Positions 1 through 8,272 of a DNA stretch of 64,000 nucleotides are shown here, piece by piece. The stretch comes from an uncultured Lacinutrix sp. (lineage in GTDB: Bacteria; Bacteroidota; Bacteroidia; Flavobacteriales; Flavobacteriaceae): NCBI RefSeq assembly GCF_947500325.1, contig NZ_CANMRQ010000014.1, positions 33,989 to 97,988 of the forward strand. The letters are read 5' to 3'. The position numbers and the translations under genes are program-made. Each line of letters opens with the position of its first letter. Positions within the stretch are counted from its first letter, which is position 1. The notes below the pieces were generated by a model that worked only from the letters and a program-made list of their open reading frames with translations, was not told where the DNA came from and did no database searches.

Positions 1-609
1 ATAGGTTTTTCCTGTAGGTTTTAAATGCTTTACCTGTAGGGACTTATCTGTTTTAATTGTCCAATGATAGTATTGAGCCAATAGTACGTCTATTGTGTCC
101 CATCCAATACTAAGTTTTAAACCATCAATATCTTTAAAGCATTGTTTTCTATAGGCTTTAAATGGACCGCGAACATGGTTCTTGGACGCAATTGTTTCGT
201 AAATCCATTGCTGGCCTTTTTTTATATATGCCAATCCACCAGCAATGCCAACTTTTGGGTCGCTATTAAAAAGCTTTATTAATGATTCTAAATAATTATT
301 AGGTAAAATAATGTCAGCATCAAACTTACAGATAATATCATAATCGTTATCTAGAGTTTCGTAGCCCTTATAGAAGGCATTAATTACTTTACTTCCCGGA
401 ATGTGATCTTTTGAAGATTGAATGCTTATTACATTTAACCATTTATATGTAGAAGATAATTTGTTTGCAATATCGATAGTGGAATCCGTAGAATTATCGT
501 TAACTACAACTACTTTTTTGGGTAGAACGGTTTGTTTGGCTAAGGAATCGAGCATTAAACCAATACAGTCTTCTTCATTATGAGCAGGAATGACAATGTA
601 AAAATTCAT
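1..609 (-). CDS. Glycosyltransferase family 2 (partial, C-terminus outside window)
   Basis: Open frame running from an ATG at 607-609 off the window edge, so only about the first 203 residues are visible. The start has the GT-A nucleotide-sugar-binding pattern: PAHNEE at residues 8-13, the beta-strand VVVVND with Asp38, and a DAD metal-binding triad at 97-99 (KFDADI). GT2 enzymes transfer a sugar from a nucleotide-activated donor to polysaccharide, lipid or protein acceptors at the cytoplasmic membrane. No membrane segment is visible in this part. It lies downstream of a methyltransferase and a ketosynthase on the same strand, which suggests an envelope-glycoconjugate or lipid modification cluster; donor and acceptor cannot be told from sequence. 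Confidence 0.85.
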   Translation of the reverse strand, partial: MNFYIVIPAHNEEDCIGLMLDSLAKQTVLPKKVVVVNDNSTDSTIDIANKLSSTYKWLNVISIQSSKDHIPGSKVINAFYKGYETLDNDYDIICKFDADIILPNNYLESLIKLFNSDPKVGIAGGLAYIKKGQQWIYETIASKNHVRGPFKAYRKQCFKDIDGLKLSIGWDTIDVLLAQYYHWTIKTDKSLQVKHLKPTGKTY

Positions 610-680
610 AAAGACAAATTACAGTAATTAAATTCCAAAATCCAATACAATTGGGAGAGTCTTTTTAGTAATTAAAAATT

Positions 681-1208
681 TCAATTTTTAATTCTCTCTG
701 CGTATACAATATAATAACGCGGTGTAAACCATCTTAAAATTGGGCGTATTCCAATTTTTTTAGTTGGATTGGTCCATTTTTTTGAATCTATTATTTTCCA
801 ACCTGCCTTTTCTAATAACCAATCAAATTGCCAATCTTCAAATTCATGAAAATGTCTATCCCATTTATCTGTTTTGCTTCTGTATGCTGAAGAAAACCAT
901 AAACGCATTGGTATACTTGCGATTAGTTTGTCTGCTTTTATAGATTGTAGTACAGTTAAAGGAGATAATAGATGTTCAAATATTTCAAATGCAGTAACAA
1001 CATCGGCATTAGAATTTTCAATAGCAGAAGAATCAAAGTCTAAATCTTCACCATTGGTGTTCTCTACTTTGAACCCTGCATTTACCATAACTTCTGTAAA
1101 CGGATTAATAACACCTAAATCTAAAATAGATTGTTCTTTAGAGATGTGCTTTTCTAAAAACTCAAAAGTTAATTTATAGCGCTTGTGAGGAAATTTACCT
1201 TCGTACAA
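681..1208 (-). CDS. Class I SAM-dependent methyltransferase
   Basis: 175 residues with a compact Rossmann methyltransferase core: motif I region SILDLGV near residue 30, an acidic strand-2 end (NGEDLDF), and the post-I pattern DVVTAFEIFEHL near residue 70, typical of methyltransf_11/23-type enzymes. Product and acceptor are unknown. The start is odd: the frame holds no usable ATG near the N-terminus, and the best start is a TTG at 1206-1208, only 9 nt after the stop codon of the upstream ketosynthase gene. The TAA of that gene is in the same frame, so translation probably re-initiates or is coupled. The short C-terminal part (RYYIVYAERIKN) is strand-rich, as in the family. Confidence 0.75.
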   Translation of the reverse strand: MYEGKFPHKRYKLTFEFLEKHISKEQSILDLGVINPFTEVMVNAGFKVENTNGEDLDFDSSAIENSNADVVTAFEIFEHLLSPLTVLQSIKADKLIASIPMRLWFSSAYRSKTDKWDRHFHEFEDWQFDWLLEKAGWKIIDSKKWTNPTKKIGIRPILRWFTPRYYIVYAERIKN

Positions 1209-1217
1209 AATGATGAA

Positions 1218-2276
1218 TTAGTATTTATAAACTATAGCGTTAATATGCATTCCGCTACCAACACTTGCAAATATAATAACATCACCTTTTTTTATCTCTT
1301 GATTTTCTAATTTATTATTTCTAATTAGATCAAAAAGTGTTGGTACAGTTGCTACAGAGCTATTTCCAAGCTTATGAATACTCATGGGCATAATGCCTTT
1401 AGGTTCTGGAGTTTTGTATAAGCGATAAAAACGTTTAATAATTGCTTCATCCATTTTTTCATTGGCTTGATGAATCAATATTTTTTTTACGTCTTTTATA
1501 TCAATACCACTTTTGTCTAAACAAGTTTTCATTGCTTGAGGGACATTATTTAATGCGAATTCGTAAATTTTTCTACCATGCATCTTAAGATATCTTACAT
1601 CTGTAGGTAATGTTTGGTTGTTTGAATTTCCATAGAATAAATAATAAGCCTCATCGTATGTATAGCTAGCAGTTTCATGAGCTAAAATGCCTCCTTCATT
1701 GTCTGTAGATTCTATAACAGCAGCTCCAGCGCCATCACTATATATCATTGAATCTCGATCGTGTTTATCTACAACTCGAGATAAAGTTTCGCTACCTACT
1801 ACTAAACATTTTTTTGCTATTCCAGCTTTTATAAATGCTTGAGCCTGTATAACACCTTCAATCCAACCAGGGCAGCCAAATAAAATATCATAGGCAACAC
1901 ATTTAGGGTTTTTTATGCGTAAACTATGTTTAACTCGAGATGCTAAACAGGGTAAAATATCACTTTGAACAGTTTCGTGTTTTACATCTCCAAAATTATG
2001 AGCAACAATAATATAGTCGAGAGTTTCAGGATCTATGTTAGCATTTACAATTGCTTTTTCTGCAGCAAAAAAAGCTAAATCAGATGAGGTTAAATGTGGC
2101 TTAGCATAACGCCTTTCATCTATACCTGTTATAGCTTTAAATTTTTCTACAATAACTTCATTAGAATGGTTAATGGAAGAACCATCAATATTTAAGAATC
2201 TATGTTGATGGAAATCTTCATTTTTTTCAATACCACTAGGAATGTAACTTCCTGTTCCTGTAAACTTAATATTCAT
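1218..2276 (-). CDS. 3-oxoacyl-ACP synthase III family protein (KAS III / FabH-like)
   Basis: 352 residues, the usual length of a FabH-fold ketosynthase. The full Cys-His-Asn catalytic triad is present: Cys135 in ILFGCPGW, His269 in ILIHQAN and Asn305 in LGNSSVA. Such enzymes condense an acyl-CoA or acyl-ACP starter with malonyl-ACP. The context (methyltransferase and glycosyltransferase downstream) fits a specialised acyl chain or lipid rather than the housekeeping fabH, but this is inference. The start ATG at 2274-2276 lies only 8 nt after a strong inverted repeat (2285-2356), so initiation may be affected by RNA structure. Confidence 0.85.
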   Translation of the reverse strand: MNIKFTGTGSYIPSGIEKNEDFHQHRFLNIDGSSINHSNEVIVEKFKAITGIDERRYAKPHLTSSDLAFFAAEKAIVNANIDPETLDYIIVAHNFGDVKHETVQSDILPCLASRVKHSLRIKNPKCVAYDILFGCPGWIEGVIQAQAFIKAGIAKKCLVVGSETLSRVVDKHDRDSMIYSDGAGAAVIESTDNEGGILAHETASYTYDEAYYLFYGNSNNQTLPTDVRYLKMHGRKIYEFALNNVPQAMKTCLDKSGIDIKDVKKILIHQANEKMDEAIIKRFYRLYKTPEPKGIMPMSIHKLGNSSVATVPTLFDLIRNNKLENQEIKKGDVIIFASVGSGMHINAIVYKY

Positions 2277-2284
2277 ATAAAAGG

Positions 2285-2356
2285 ATTTGCCTTTAATTAT
2301 TTGGGGACTTTTTTTGCTAATGTAGCGAATATAAAGTCAAATAATTAAAGGCAAAT
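2285..2356. repeat. Long perfect inverted repeat upstream of the KAS III gene
   Basis: The arms 2285-2303 and 2338-2356 are perfect 19-bp reverse complements (left arm starts ATTTGCCTTTAATT). If three G residues are allowed to bulge, five more pairs (ACTTT/AAAGT) extend the stem inward. It fills most of the 117-nt gap between gcvP and the KAS III gene and reaches to within 8 nt of the latter's ATG. On the minus transcript it could end gcvP transcription (though no U-run follows the stem) or mask the KAS III start. It could also be a small mobile-type repeat. Confidence 0.8.
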
Positions 2357-2393
2357 TTTATTTTATTCTATTTTACGACGTTCAATCGTGGTA

Positions 2394-5243
2394 TTATGCT
2401 TCCATATAGGCTTCAATTGGTGCACATGTACATATTAAATTCCTGTCTCCATAAGCATCATCAACACGACGTACTGTAGGCCAGAATTTATTATCATAGA
2501 CATAATCTAATGGGAAAGCCGCTTTTTCACGTGAATACGGTAATAACCATTCGTCACTAGTAACCATAGCCATTGTATGAGGTGCATTCTTTAAAGGGTT
2601 ATTAGTGTCTTCTTTTGTTGCTTGGTCAATTTCTTGTCTAATAGAAATCATGGCATCACAAAAACGATCCATTTCTGCTTTACTTTCACTTTCGGTAGGT
2701 TCAATCATCATAGTTCCTGCTACTGGAAATGAAACTGTTGGTGCATGAAAACCATAATCCATTAAACGTTTAGCAATATCAACAACTTCGATACCATGTG
2801 CTTTAAATGGACGACAATCTATAATCATTTCATGAGCCGCTCTACCACGTTCACCAGAATATAATGTTTCGAATGAGCCTTGTAATCTTTCTTTAATGTA
2901 ATTTGCATTTAAGATTGCAATCTCTGTAGATTTCTTTAAACCTTTAGCTCCTAACATTTTTATATAGCCATAAGAAATTAAACAAGCTAAAGCAGAACCA
3001 AAAGGAGCTGCAGAAATAGCTGTAATTGCTTTTTCTCCTCCAGTTTTTATTAATGGATTCCCCGGTAAGAATGGTACTAATTGTTTTGCAACACAAATTG
3101 GCCCAACTCCTGGTCCGCCACCACCGTGAGGAATAGCGAAGGTTTTATGTAAGTTTAAGTGGCAAACATCTGCTCCAATATTCCCTGGGTTTGTTAAACC
3201 TACTTGGGCATTCATATTTGCGCCATCCATATATACTTGTCCGCCATTGTCATGAATTAACTGTGTAATTTCTTTAATAGCAGATTCATACACACCATGC
3301 GTAGATGGATAGGTAACCATTAATGCAGCTAAGTTATCTTTGTGTAATTCAGCTTTTTCTCTTAAATCATTAACGTCAATATTACCTTCTTCAGTAGCTT
3401 TTGTTACAACTACTTTCATACCAGCCATTATTGCACTAGCAGGATTTGTACCATGAGCAGATGAAGGTATTAAACAAATGTTTCTATTATAATCACCACG
3501 AGATTCATGATAAGCTCTAATAACCATTAAACCTGCAAATTCTCCTTGAGCGCCTGAGTTAGGTTGTAAAGAAGTACCTGCAAAACCTGTTATTTCTGTT
3601 AATTGATCTTCTAATGCACTTAAAACTGTTTGGTAACCTTTAGCTTGCTCAATTGGAACAAAAGGGTGGATGTTACCCCAATTTGGTGAGCTTAATGGTA
3701 GCATTTCTGAAGCTGCATTAAGTTTCATTGTACAAGATCCTAAAGAAATCATAGAATGATTTAATGATAAATCTTTACGTTCTAATAATTTTATATAACG
3801 CATCAATTCTGTTTCAGAATGATGACTATTAAATACGTCTAATGTTAAAAAATCTGTTTCACGTTGTAATGATTGTTCTATATTGTTAGATTCAGAAATA
3901 GCATCTATACTAAATGAATCCTTATTTGTAGCCTCAGCAAATATTGAAATGATTTCATTAATGTCTGAAACCGTTGTTGTTTCATTAACAGAAATTGTTA
4001 CCGTTTCAGCATTTGGATAATTGAAATTTACTTCATGTTTCTCTGCAATAACCTTTACTGTTGTGGCATTTGCATTTAATTGTATAGTATCGAAAAAGGA
4101 AGTGTTAGTTTGCTCTATGCCTAATTTAACTAAAGCATTTGCTAAAGTTGATGCGGTATTATGAACGCCTTCAGCTATGTGTGTTAAACCTTTTGGGCCA
4201 TGATAAACACCATACATTCCTGCCATAACTGCTAATAGTACTTGAGCTGTACAAATGTTAGAAGTAGCTTTGTCTCTTTTTATATGTTGTTCTCGTGTTT
4301 GTAGAGCCATACGTAAAGCTCTGTTGCCATTCTTATCTTTAGTTACACCAATAATACGACCAGGAATATCTCGTTTGTAAGCTTCTTTTGTAGCAAAATA
4401 GGCTGCATGAGGTCCGCCATAACCTAAAGGGATTCCGAAACGTTGCGTTGTTCCAACAACAACATCTGCACCAAACTTTCCAGGTGATTCAAGTTTTACT
4501 AAACTTAAAATGTCTGCAGCTACAGCTACTTTAATTTGTGCTTCTTTAGCTTTTGCTATAAATGTTTTTATGTCGGTAACTTGTCCGTTTTGACCAGGAT
4601 ATTGTAGAATTGCTCCAAAAAAGTCTGAAGAAAAATCAAAATCAGTTTCATTACCAATAACTAATTCAATACCAATTGGTATAGCACGAGTTTGTAATAA
4701 TGATAAAGTTTGAGGTAAAATAGTTTCAGAAACGAAAAACTTATTTACTCCTGCCTTTTTTTGTGCACGTTCTCTAACAGCAAATAATAAACTCATAGCT
4801 TCTGCTGCAGCAGTACTTTCGTCTAAGAGAGATGCATTTGCTAGCTCCATTCCTGTTAAATCGGTTACCATAGTCTGGAAATTTAGCAAAGCTTCTAAAC
4901 GACCTTGGGCTATTTCTGCTTGGTAAGGTGTATATGCAGTATACCAACCTGGATTTTCTAATATATTACGTTGAATTACTGCTGGTAAAATGGTTGGGTG
5001 ATACCCTAAACCAATATAAGTTTTAAAGATTTTATTTTGTTTAGAGAGTTCGTTTATGTGAGACGAGTACTCAAATTCGCTCATAGCGGTATTTAAGTCT
5101 AAGTCTTGTTTTAAACGAATGTCGTCTGGTACAGTTTCGTATATAAGTTGTTCCATACTGTCTACTCCAAGTGAATTTAACATTTGGTTTTGATCCTCTT
5201 CTCTTGGACCAATATGACGTAGTGCGAAAGACTTTGTATTCAT
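2394..5243 (-). CDS. gcvP: Glycine dehydrogenase (decarboxylating), P-protein
   Basis: 949 residues, full length for the homodimer-type P-protein of the glycine cleavage system. It binds PLP, decarboxylates glycine and passes the aminomethyl group to lipoyl-GcvH. The N-terminal signature RHIGPREEDQ and the PLP-lysine region LHKTFAIPHGGGGPG are present; the Schiff-base lysine is Lys700 (codon 3144-3146). The C-terminal ERNLICTCAP-like ending is also seen (DRNLICTCAPIEAY). gcvT and gcvH are not in the window, as is common in flavobacteria where the genes are scattered. A -7 promoter box lies 26 nt upstream (5270-5277). Confidence 0.97.
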   Translation of the reverse strand: MNTKSFALRHIGPREEDQNQMLNSLGVDSMEQLIYETVPDDIRLKQDLDLNTAMSEFEYSSHINELSKQNKIFKTYIGLGYHPTILPAVIQRNILENPGWYTAYTPYQAEIAQGRLEALLNFQTMVTDLTGMELANASLLDESTAAAEAMSLLFAVRERAQKKAGVNKFFVSETILPQTLSLLQTRAIPIGIELVIGNETDFDFSSDFFGAILQYPGQNGQVTDIKTFIAKAKEAQIKVAVAADILSLVKLESPGKFGADVVVGTTQRFGIPLGYGGPHAAYFATKEAYKRDIPGRIIGVTKDKNGNRALRMALQTREQHIKRDKATSNICTAQVLLAVMAGMYGVYHGPKGLTHIAEGVHNTASTLANALVKLGIEQTNTSFFDTIQLNANATTVKVIAEKHEVNFNYPNAETVTISVNETTTVSDINEIISIFAEATNKDSFSIDAISESNNIEQSLQRETDFLTLDVFNSHHSETELMRYIKLLERKDLSLNHSMISLGSCTMKLNAASEMLPLSSPNWGNIHPFVPIEQAKGYQTVLSALEDQLTEITGFAGTSLQPNSGAQGEFAGLMVIRAYHESRGDYNRNICLIPSSAHGTNPASAIMAGMKVVVTKATEEGNIDVNDLREKAELHKDNLAALMVTYPSTHGVYESAIKEITQLIHDNGGQVYMDGANMNAQVGLTNPGNIGADVCHLNLHKTFAIPHGGGGPGVGPICVAKQLVPFLPGNPLIKTGGEKAITAISAAPFGSALACLISYGYIKMLGAKGLKKSTEIAILNANYIKERLQGSFETLYSGERGRAAHEMIIDCRPFKAHGIEVVDIAKRLMDYGFHAPTVSFPVAGTMMIEPTESESKAEMDRFCDAMISIRQEIDQATKEDTNNPLKNAPHTMAMVTSDEWLLPYSREKAAFPLDYVYDNKFWPTVRRVDDAYGDRNLICTCAPIEAYMEA

Positions 5244-5269
5244 TACAATTTGAGTTATAGTTGTTTGGA

Positions 5270-5277
5270 CAAAAGTA
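5270..5277 (-). promoter_or_regulatory. -7 box of gcvP promoter
   Basis: TACTTTTG on the minus strand matches the Bacteroidota -7 consensus TAnnTTTG, 26 nt before the gcvP ATG. No clear TTG is found at the -33 distance, so the call rests on one box. Confidence 0.45.
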
Positions 5278-5351
5278 AAGAAAACTAATGCTTTTTTTTA
5301 TGTTAAAATTGAAAGTTTTTAACCATTTAAAGTTGTTATTAACAGTTTGAT

Positions 5352-5359
5352 TAACTTTG
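5352..5359 (+). promoter_or_regulatory. -7 box immediately before the UbiA-like gene
   Basis: TAACTTTG fits TAnnTTTG; a TTG at 5333-5335 lies 16 nt upstream, one short of the usual 17-23. Only 4 nt separate the box from the ATG at 5364, which would make the mRNA leaderless or nearly so. Confidence 0.45.
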
Positions 5360-5363
5360 TTTA

Positions 5364-6197
5364 ATGCGATTTTTTAAACAACTATATGATTTTTATCTTA
5401 ATGCTAGTATTCATGTAGCCTTTGCAGTATATGCTTTAACATGGATTACACTTAAAAACTTTAATATTGTATATGATGAGAGTATGTTATATTTTAATTT
5501 CTATGCTACCATTACTGGTTATAATTTTGTAAAGTATTTTGGTATTGCAAAATTTCATCATCGTAGTTTAACAACATGGTTAAAAGTAATTCAAGTATTC
5601 TCTTTTGCTTGTTTTGTTTTAATGTGTTATTATGCTTGGTTTTTAGATAAAAATACTTTGATATGTATTTTTGTTTTTGGTATTATTACGTTTTTATATG
5701 CTATTCCATTTCTGCCAAAAAAAATGTACTTAGATAACCAGCAAAATTTAAGAGATATTAGTGGATTAAAAGTATATGTTGTAGGATTGGTTTGGTCTGG
5801 TGTTACTGTTTTTTTACCATTAATTAATAAAGGTTATGTATTTGATGCTGATGTTTATATTACAGGTTTTCAGCGCTTTATTTTTGTAATTGTTTTAGTC
5901 TTGCCATTTGAAATTAGAGATCTTCAATTTGATAGTTTACGGCTATCTACTATTCCACAAAAAATTGGAATAAAACGAACTAAAATAATTGGAGTATTGT
6001 TATTGTTAGTGTTTTTCTTTTTGGAGTATTTTAAAAATGAGTTAACAAGTAAAAATATTATTATACACTTATTTACGTTTTTAATTACTGCTCTTTTTTT
6101 GATTTTTGCCAACAAAAAAAGGAACCGTTCTTACAGTTCCTTTTGGGTAGAAAGTATTCCTATTTTTATTTTAGTGCTAATTATTATGATTAGCTAG
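5364..6197 (+). CDS. UbiA prenyltransferase-like membrane protein with a degenerate first motif
   Basis: 277 residues with about eight hydrophobic segments. Several UbiA-superfamily marks are visible: the loop LYAIPFLP (111-118), the LRDISGLK stretch followed by VGLVWSG (129-146), and a second aspartate motif EIRDLQFD (183-190) followed by STIPQKIG. The first metal-binding motif of the family, NDxxDxxxD, is replaced by YNFVKYFG around residues 53-60, with an Asn but no aspartates. It therefore either uses the diphosphate site differently or is not a classical prenyltransferase. It is convergent with the anti-sigma gene, and the coding ends overlap by 21 nt. Confidence 0.6.
   Translation: MRFFKQLYDFYLNASIHVAFAVYALTWITLKNFNIVYDESMLYFNFYATITGYNFVKYFGIAKFHHRSLTTWLKVIQVFSFACFVLMCYYAWFLDKNTLICIFVFGIITFLYAIPFLPKKMYLDNQQNLRDISGLKVYVVGLVWSGVTVFLPLINKGYVFDADVYITGFQRFIFVIVLVLPFEIRDLQFDSLRLSTIPQKIGIKRTKIIGVLLLLVFFFLEYFKNELTSKNIIIHLFTFLITALFLIFANKKRNRSYSSFWVESIPIFILVLIIMIS
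6114..6144 (-). terminator. Intrinsic terminator of the sigma/anti-sigma operon, inside the convergent gene
   Basis: On the minus strand a 9-bp stem (AAAAGGAAC / GTTCCTTTT, + positions 6136-6144 with 6117-6125) is followed by a run of seven U (6114-6120). It lies 33 nt beyond the anti-sigma stop codon but within the last codons of the UbiA-like gene on the other strand. Confidence 0.75.
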
Positions 6198-6431
6198 TTC
6201 TTTTTCAAATGTAGACTGTAATTTAGACTTTTCTTTAGTGTCTAATTTAACAGGTTTTTGCTTTACTAGTTTAGTTAATTTAGTATTGTTTTTTGTGTAT
6301 TTTCTGCACGCAGCACAATAAGCTAAATGGATATTTAACTTAATTTTTTCCCACAAAGAAGCTTCTTTATACTGTGTTTTATCACATGTATGATTAGCTT
6401 CGTCACAACTTAAAAATATTTTATTACTCAT
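6177..6431 (-). CDS. Small zinc-type anti-sigma factor candidate
   Basis: 84 residues, cysteine-rich. It contains HxxxCxxC (HLAYCAAC, about residues 35-42) typical of ZAS anti-sigma proteins, plus an N-terminal CDEANHTC pair. No membrane segment is present, so it would be a soluble anti-sigma factor. Its ATG follows the TAA of the sigma gene directly (TAAATG), which points to translational coupling. The function is inferred from this pairing and the ZAS motif. Short proteins like this are easily misannotated because they have few informative positions. Confidence 0.65.
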   Translation of the reverse strand: MSNKIFLSCDEANHTCDKTQYKEASLWEKIKLNIHLAYCAACRKYTKNNTKLTKLVKQKPVKLDTKEKSKLQSTFEKELANHNN

Positions 6432-6995
6432 TTAAAACCAATTTTTTTCTAGACAACCAGCCATAGCAGTTCTTGCTCTATGAATGATTACCCAAAGGTT
6501 AGACGCAGTAATATCCAATTCATTACAAATTGCTTCAGTTTCGTAATTTAAAATTGTTTTCATTTCAAAAACTTGAGCTTGTTTTTTAGGTAACTTGTCT
6601 AAACAATTATGTATAGCAGAACCTAATTCTGTATTTTCTATAGCGTCTTCTGCTGTTTTATCAAAAGGATCTGCAACGCGTTCTTCTAGCCAATCTCCTT
6701 CTGTTTCTGTATCGCTATTATAACTCATTCTAACTTCAGCTTTACCCTTATTAGAATTTATTTTACGGTAATAATCAATGATTTTTCGTTTTAAAATTGA
6801 GATTAACCATGTGCGTTCACTGGCTTCTCCTTTAAAGTTTTTCATTGATTTTAATCCAGCTAAAAAAGTTTCAGATACTAAGTCTTGTGCCATTTCTCTA
6901 TCGCTTACACGAGAAACGGTATAATTAAATAAATAGTCTGAATACAAATTAATCCATTGGTTAGGATCTATTTTGTGATCTGGCATATTTGGCAT
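6432..6995 (-). CDS. ECF-type RNA polymerase sigma factor
   Basis: 187 residues with sigma region 2 (LFNYTVSRVSDREMAQDLVSE, about 28-48, followed by WLISILKRKIIDYYRK) and region 4 (LDKLPKKQAQVFEMK, then a helix-turn-helix ending in LWVIIHRAR). Region 3 is lacking, as in group 4 sigma factors. It directs RNA polymerase to a dedicated regulon; the paired zinc protein downstream is the likely inhibitor, possibly sensing redox or metal state. Two in-frame ATGs exist (6995 and 6986). The second gives a 16-nt leader from the -7 box at 7003-7010, the first only 7 nt. Confidence 0.92.
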   Translation of the reverse strand: MPNMPDHKIDPNQWINLYSDYLFNYTVSRVSDREMAQDLVSETFLAGLKSMKNFKGEASERTWLISILKRKIIDYYRKINSNKGKAEVRMSYNSDTETEGDWLEERVADPFDKTAEDAIENTELGSAIHNCLDKLPKKQAQVFEMKTILNYETEAICNELDITASNLWVIIHRARTAMAGCLEKNWF

Positions 6996-7002
6996 TTTTT
7001 TT

Positions 7003-7010
7003 CAAATGTA
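7003..7010 (-). promoter_or_regulatory. -7 box of the sigma/anti-sigma operon
   Basis: TACATTTG on the minus strand fits TAnnTTTG exactly; no TTG is found at the -33 distance. It looks like a housekeeping promoter rather than an ECF autoregulatory one. Confidence 0.4.
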
Positions 7011-7110
7011 AAGAAAAAAATAATATACTAATGTTATCTGGCTAACTATATTGGTAATTGTTATTGCAGTATATATATGAATTATGACTTATGGTTGTAT
7101 ATCAGTTTTT

Positions 7111-7509
7111 TTATTTATTAAAAAATATAATTAGAAATGTATAGCTAAAATAAACCCAAAATATTGAGAATATAATATGAATTATAGTTTCAAATTTTTT
7201 TCCTTTCCATAGTGAAGGTGAATAAATAAAAAGTTGAAAAAGCAATCTGAAAACCCAAAATACACCTAAACCTAAAGCAATAGTGTTTCCTAATTTAGTA
7301 TTTATAATCTCATTTGATGACGTTAAACAGAATAGCCCCATTAAAAAGATTGTAAGTGCAATAAAAAACGTATGAGTTGTCATCATTTGTTTATTTATAA
7401 GACTTAATGATTTTAATTCTTTATTCCATTTAAAATATTTCGGAAAAAAGATATGGATTAAAGCTAAACAGATTAATAGTATGCCTGTTATTTTTAAATG
7501 AATTTCCAT
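7111..7509 (-). CDS. Small four-helix membrane protein, unknown function
   Basis: From the ATG at 7507-7509 the protein is 132 residues with four hydrophobic helices (ITGILLICLALIHIFF, THTFFIALTIFLMGLF, a third around LGLGVFWVFRLLFQL, and the C-terminal IIHIIFSIFWVYFSY). A longer frame from 7542 would overlap the upstream methyltransferase by 20 nt and adds a polar tail, so the shorter start is preferred. It is the last gene of the GbsR-headed operon. No family was recognised; a role in the membrane with its DoxX-like and DUF2071 neighbours is only suggested by position. Confidence 0.6.
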   Translation of the reverse strand: MEIHLKITGILLICLALIHIFFPKYFKWNKELKSLSLINKQMMTTHTFFIALTIFLMGLFCLTSSNEIINTKLGNTIALGLGVFWVFRLLFQLFIYSPSLWKGKKFETIIHIIFSIFWVYFSYTFLIIFFNK

Positions 7510-7522
7510 GTTTAGTAATTTA

Positions 7523-8272
7523 TTATTGACATTCGAATACAAATATTGACATGAATGGTGTGAATTTGGTTTCTTTAAATGATGAAAACCCTGCAGATTT
7601 AAATGAATTTATCCATGTTTTTCTTGAAAAAAAATGTGTAAAACCAATTGAAAAAGCTAAAAAATTTGATAAATCACGTAAATGCTCAACCATTATTATT
7701 TTTCCATCTGATTTACAAATGCGGCGACATTCTTTTAAAAATTCTACTTTTTCGTTATTCGAGCGTATTTCATGTGCTGTAGATAGTAAAAAAATGAGAT
7801 CTGTAGACTTATCTTTTAATGGTATTTGATCTGTTTTAATTTGTTTTGTTCCAGGATAGACAAGACTAACCTTTCTTGCTCTTACTATTGCAGGTTCTGT
7901 ATGTTTTTTATCATTGTAGAAGTCAAAAGTTTTTATTATTGATTTAGGGAAATGCTCTTCTAAGATGTAGCTAGTTTCATCAAAACCAGCATTAATATTG
8001 ATTATTTTTTTTGATTTACTTAGGTTGTAGTTTTTTAGCCACTTAAAATTATAGTAACCTGAAAAATCATAAACATAAGCAGATACAAGTAAAGGCATAA
8101 TCAATCCATAAATAAATGCAGCAATAATTGCCCAAAACAAAATACTTGGCCATTTAAAAAACACTTGACTTCCAGTTAATAAAGTTAATATGCTTAATCC
8201 AATAACGTAAAAGTGCCTGTTAAAGCTCAAAATATTTAATACGCCTTGAAACTTTTTTCTTTTTATTTCCAT
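7523..8272 (-). CDS. Membrane-anchored class I SAM-dependent methyltransferase
   Basis: 249 residues from the ATG at 8270-8272; a TTG at 8296 would add eight residues but overlaps the upstream gene further. Two N-terminal hydrophobic helices (FYVIGLSILTLLTGSQ and ILFWAIIAAFIYGLI) precede a Rossmann core with the SAM-binding strand IININAGFDE, the motif IV region DLIFLLSTAHEI and a helix ECRRICKSDGKIIMVEH typical of methyltransf_11. The substrate is probably membrane-associated. It overlaps the DUF2071 gene end by 10 nt, consistent with a tight operon. Confidence 0.7.
   Translation of the reverse strand: MEIKRKKFQGVLNILSFNRHFYVIGLSILTLLTGSQVFFKWPSILFWAIIAAFIYGLIMPLLVSAYVYDFSGYYNFKWLKNYNLSKSKKIININAGFDETSYILEEHFPKSIIKTFDFYNDKKHTEPAIVRARKVSLVYPGTKQIKTDQIPLKDKSTDLIFLLSTAHEIRSNNEKVEFLKECRRICKSDGKIIMVEHLRDLSNFLAFSIGFTHFFSRKTWINSFKSAGFSSFKETKFTPFMSIFVFECQ

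Noticed and set aside
874..1179. 101-codon ORF opposite the methyltransferase
   Set aside because: Fully inside the opposite gene, no recognised domain, overlapping a real SAM-binding protein.
7551..7829. 92-codon ORF opposite the membrane-anchored methyltransferase
   Set aside because: Antisense shadow; the minus-strand frame has clear methyltransferase motifs.
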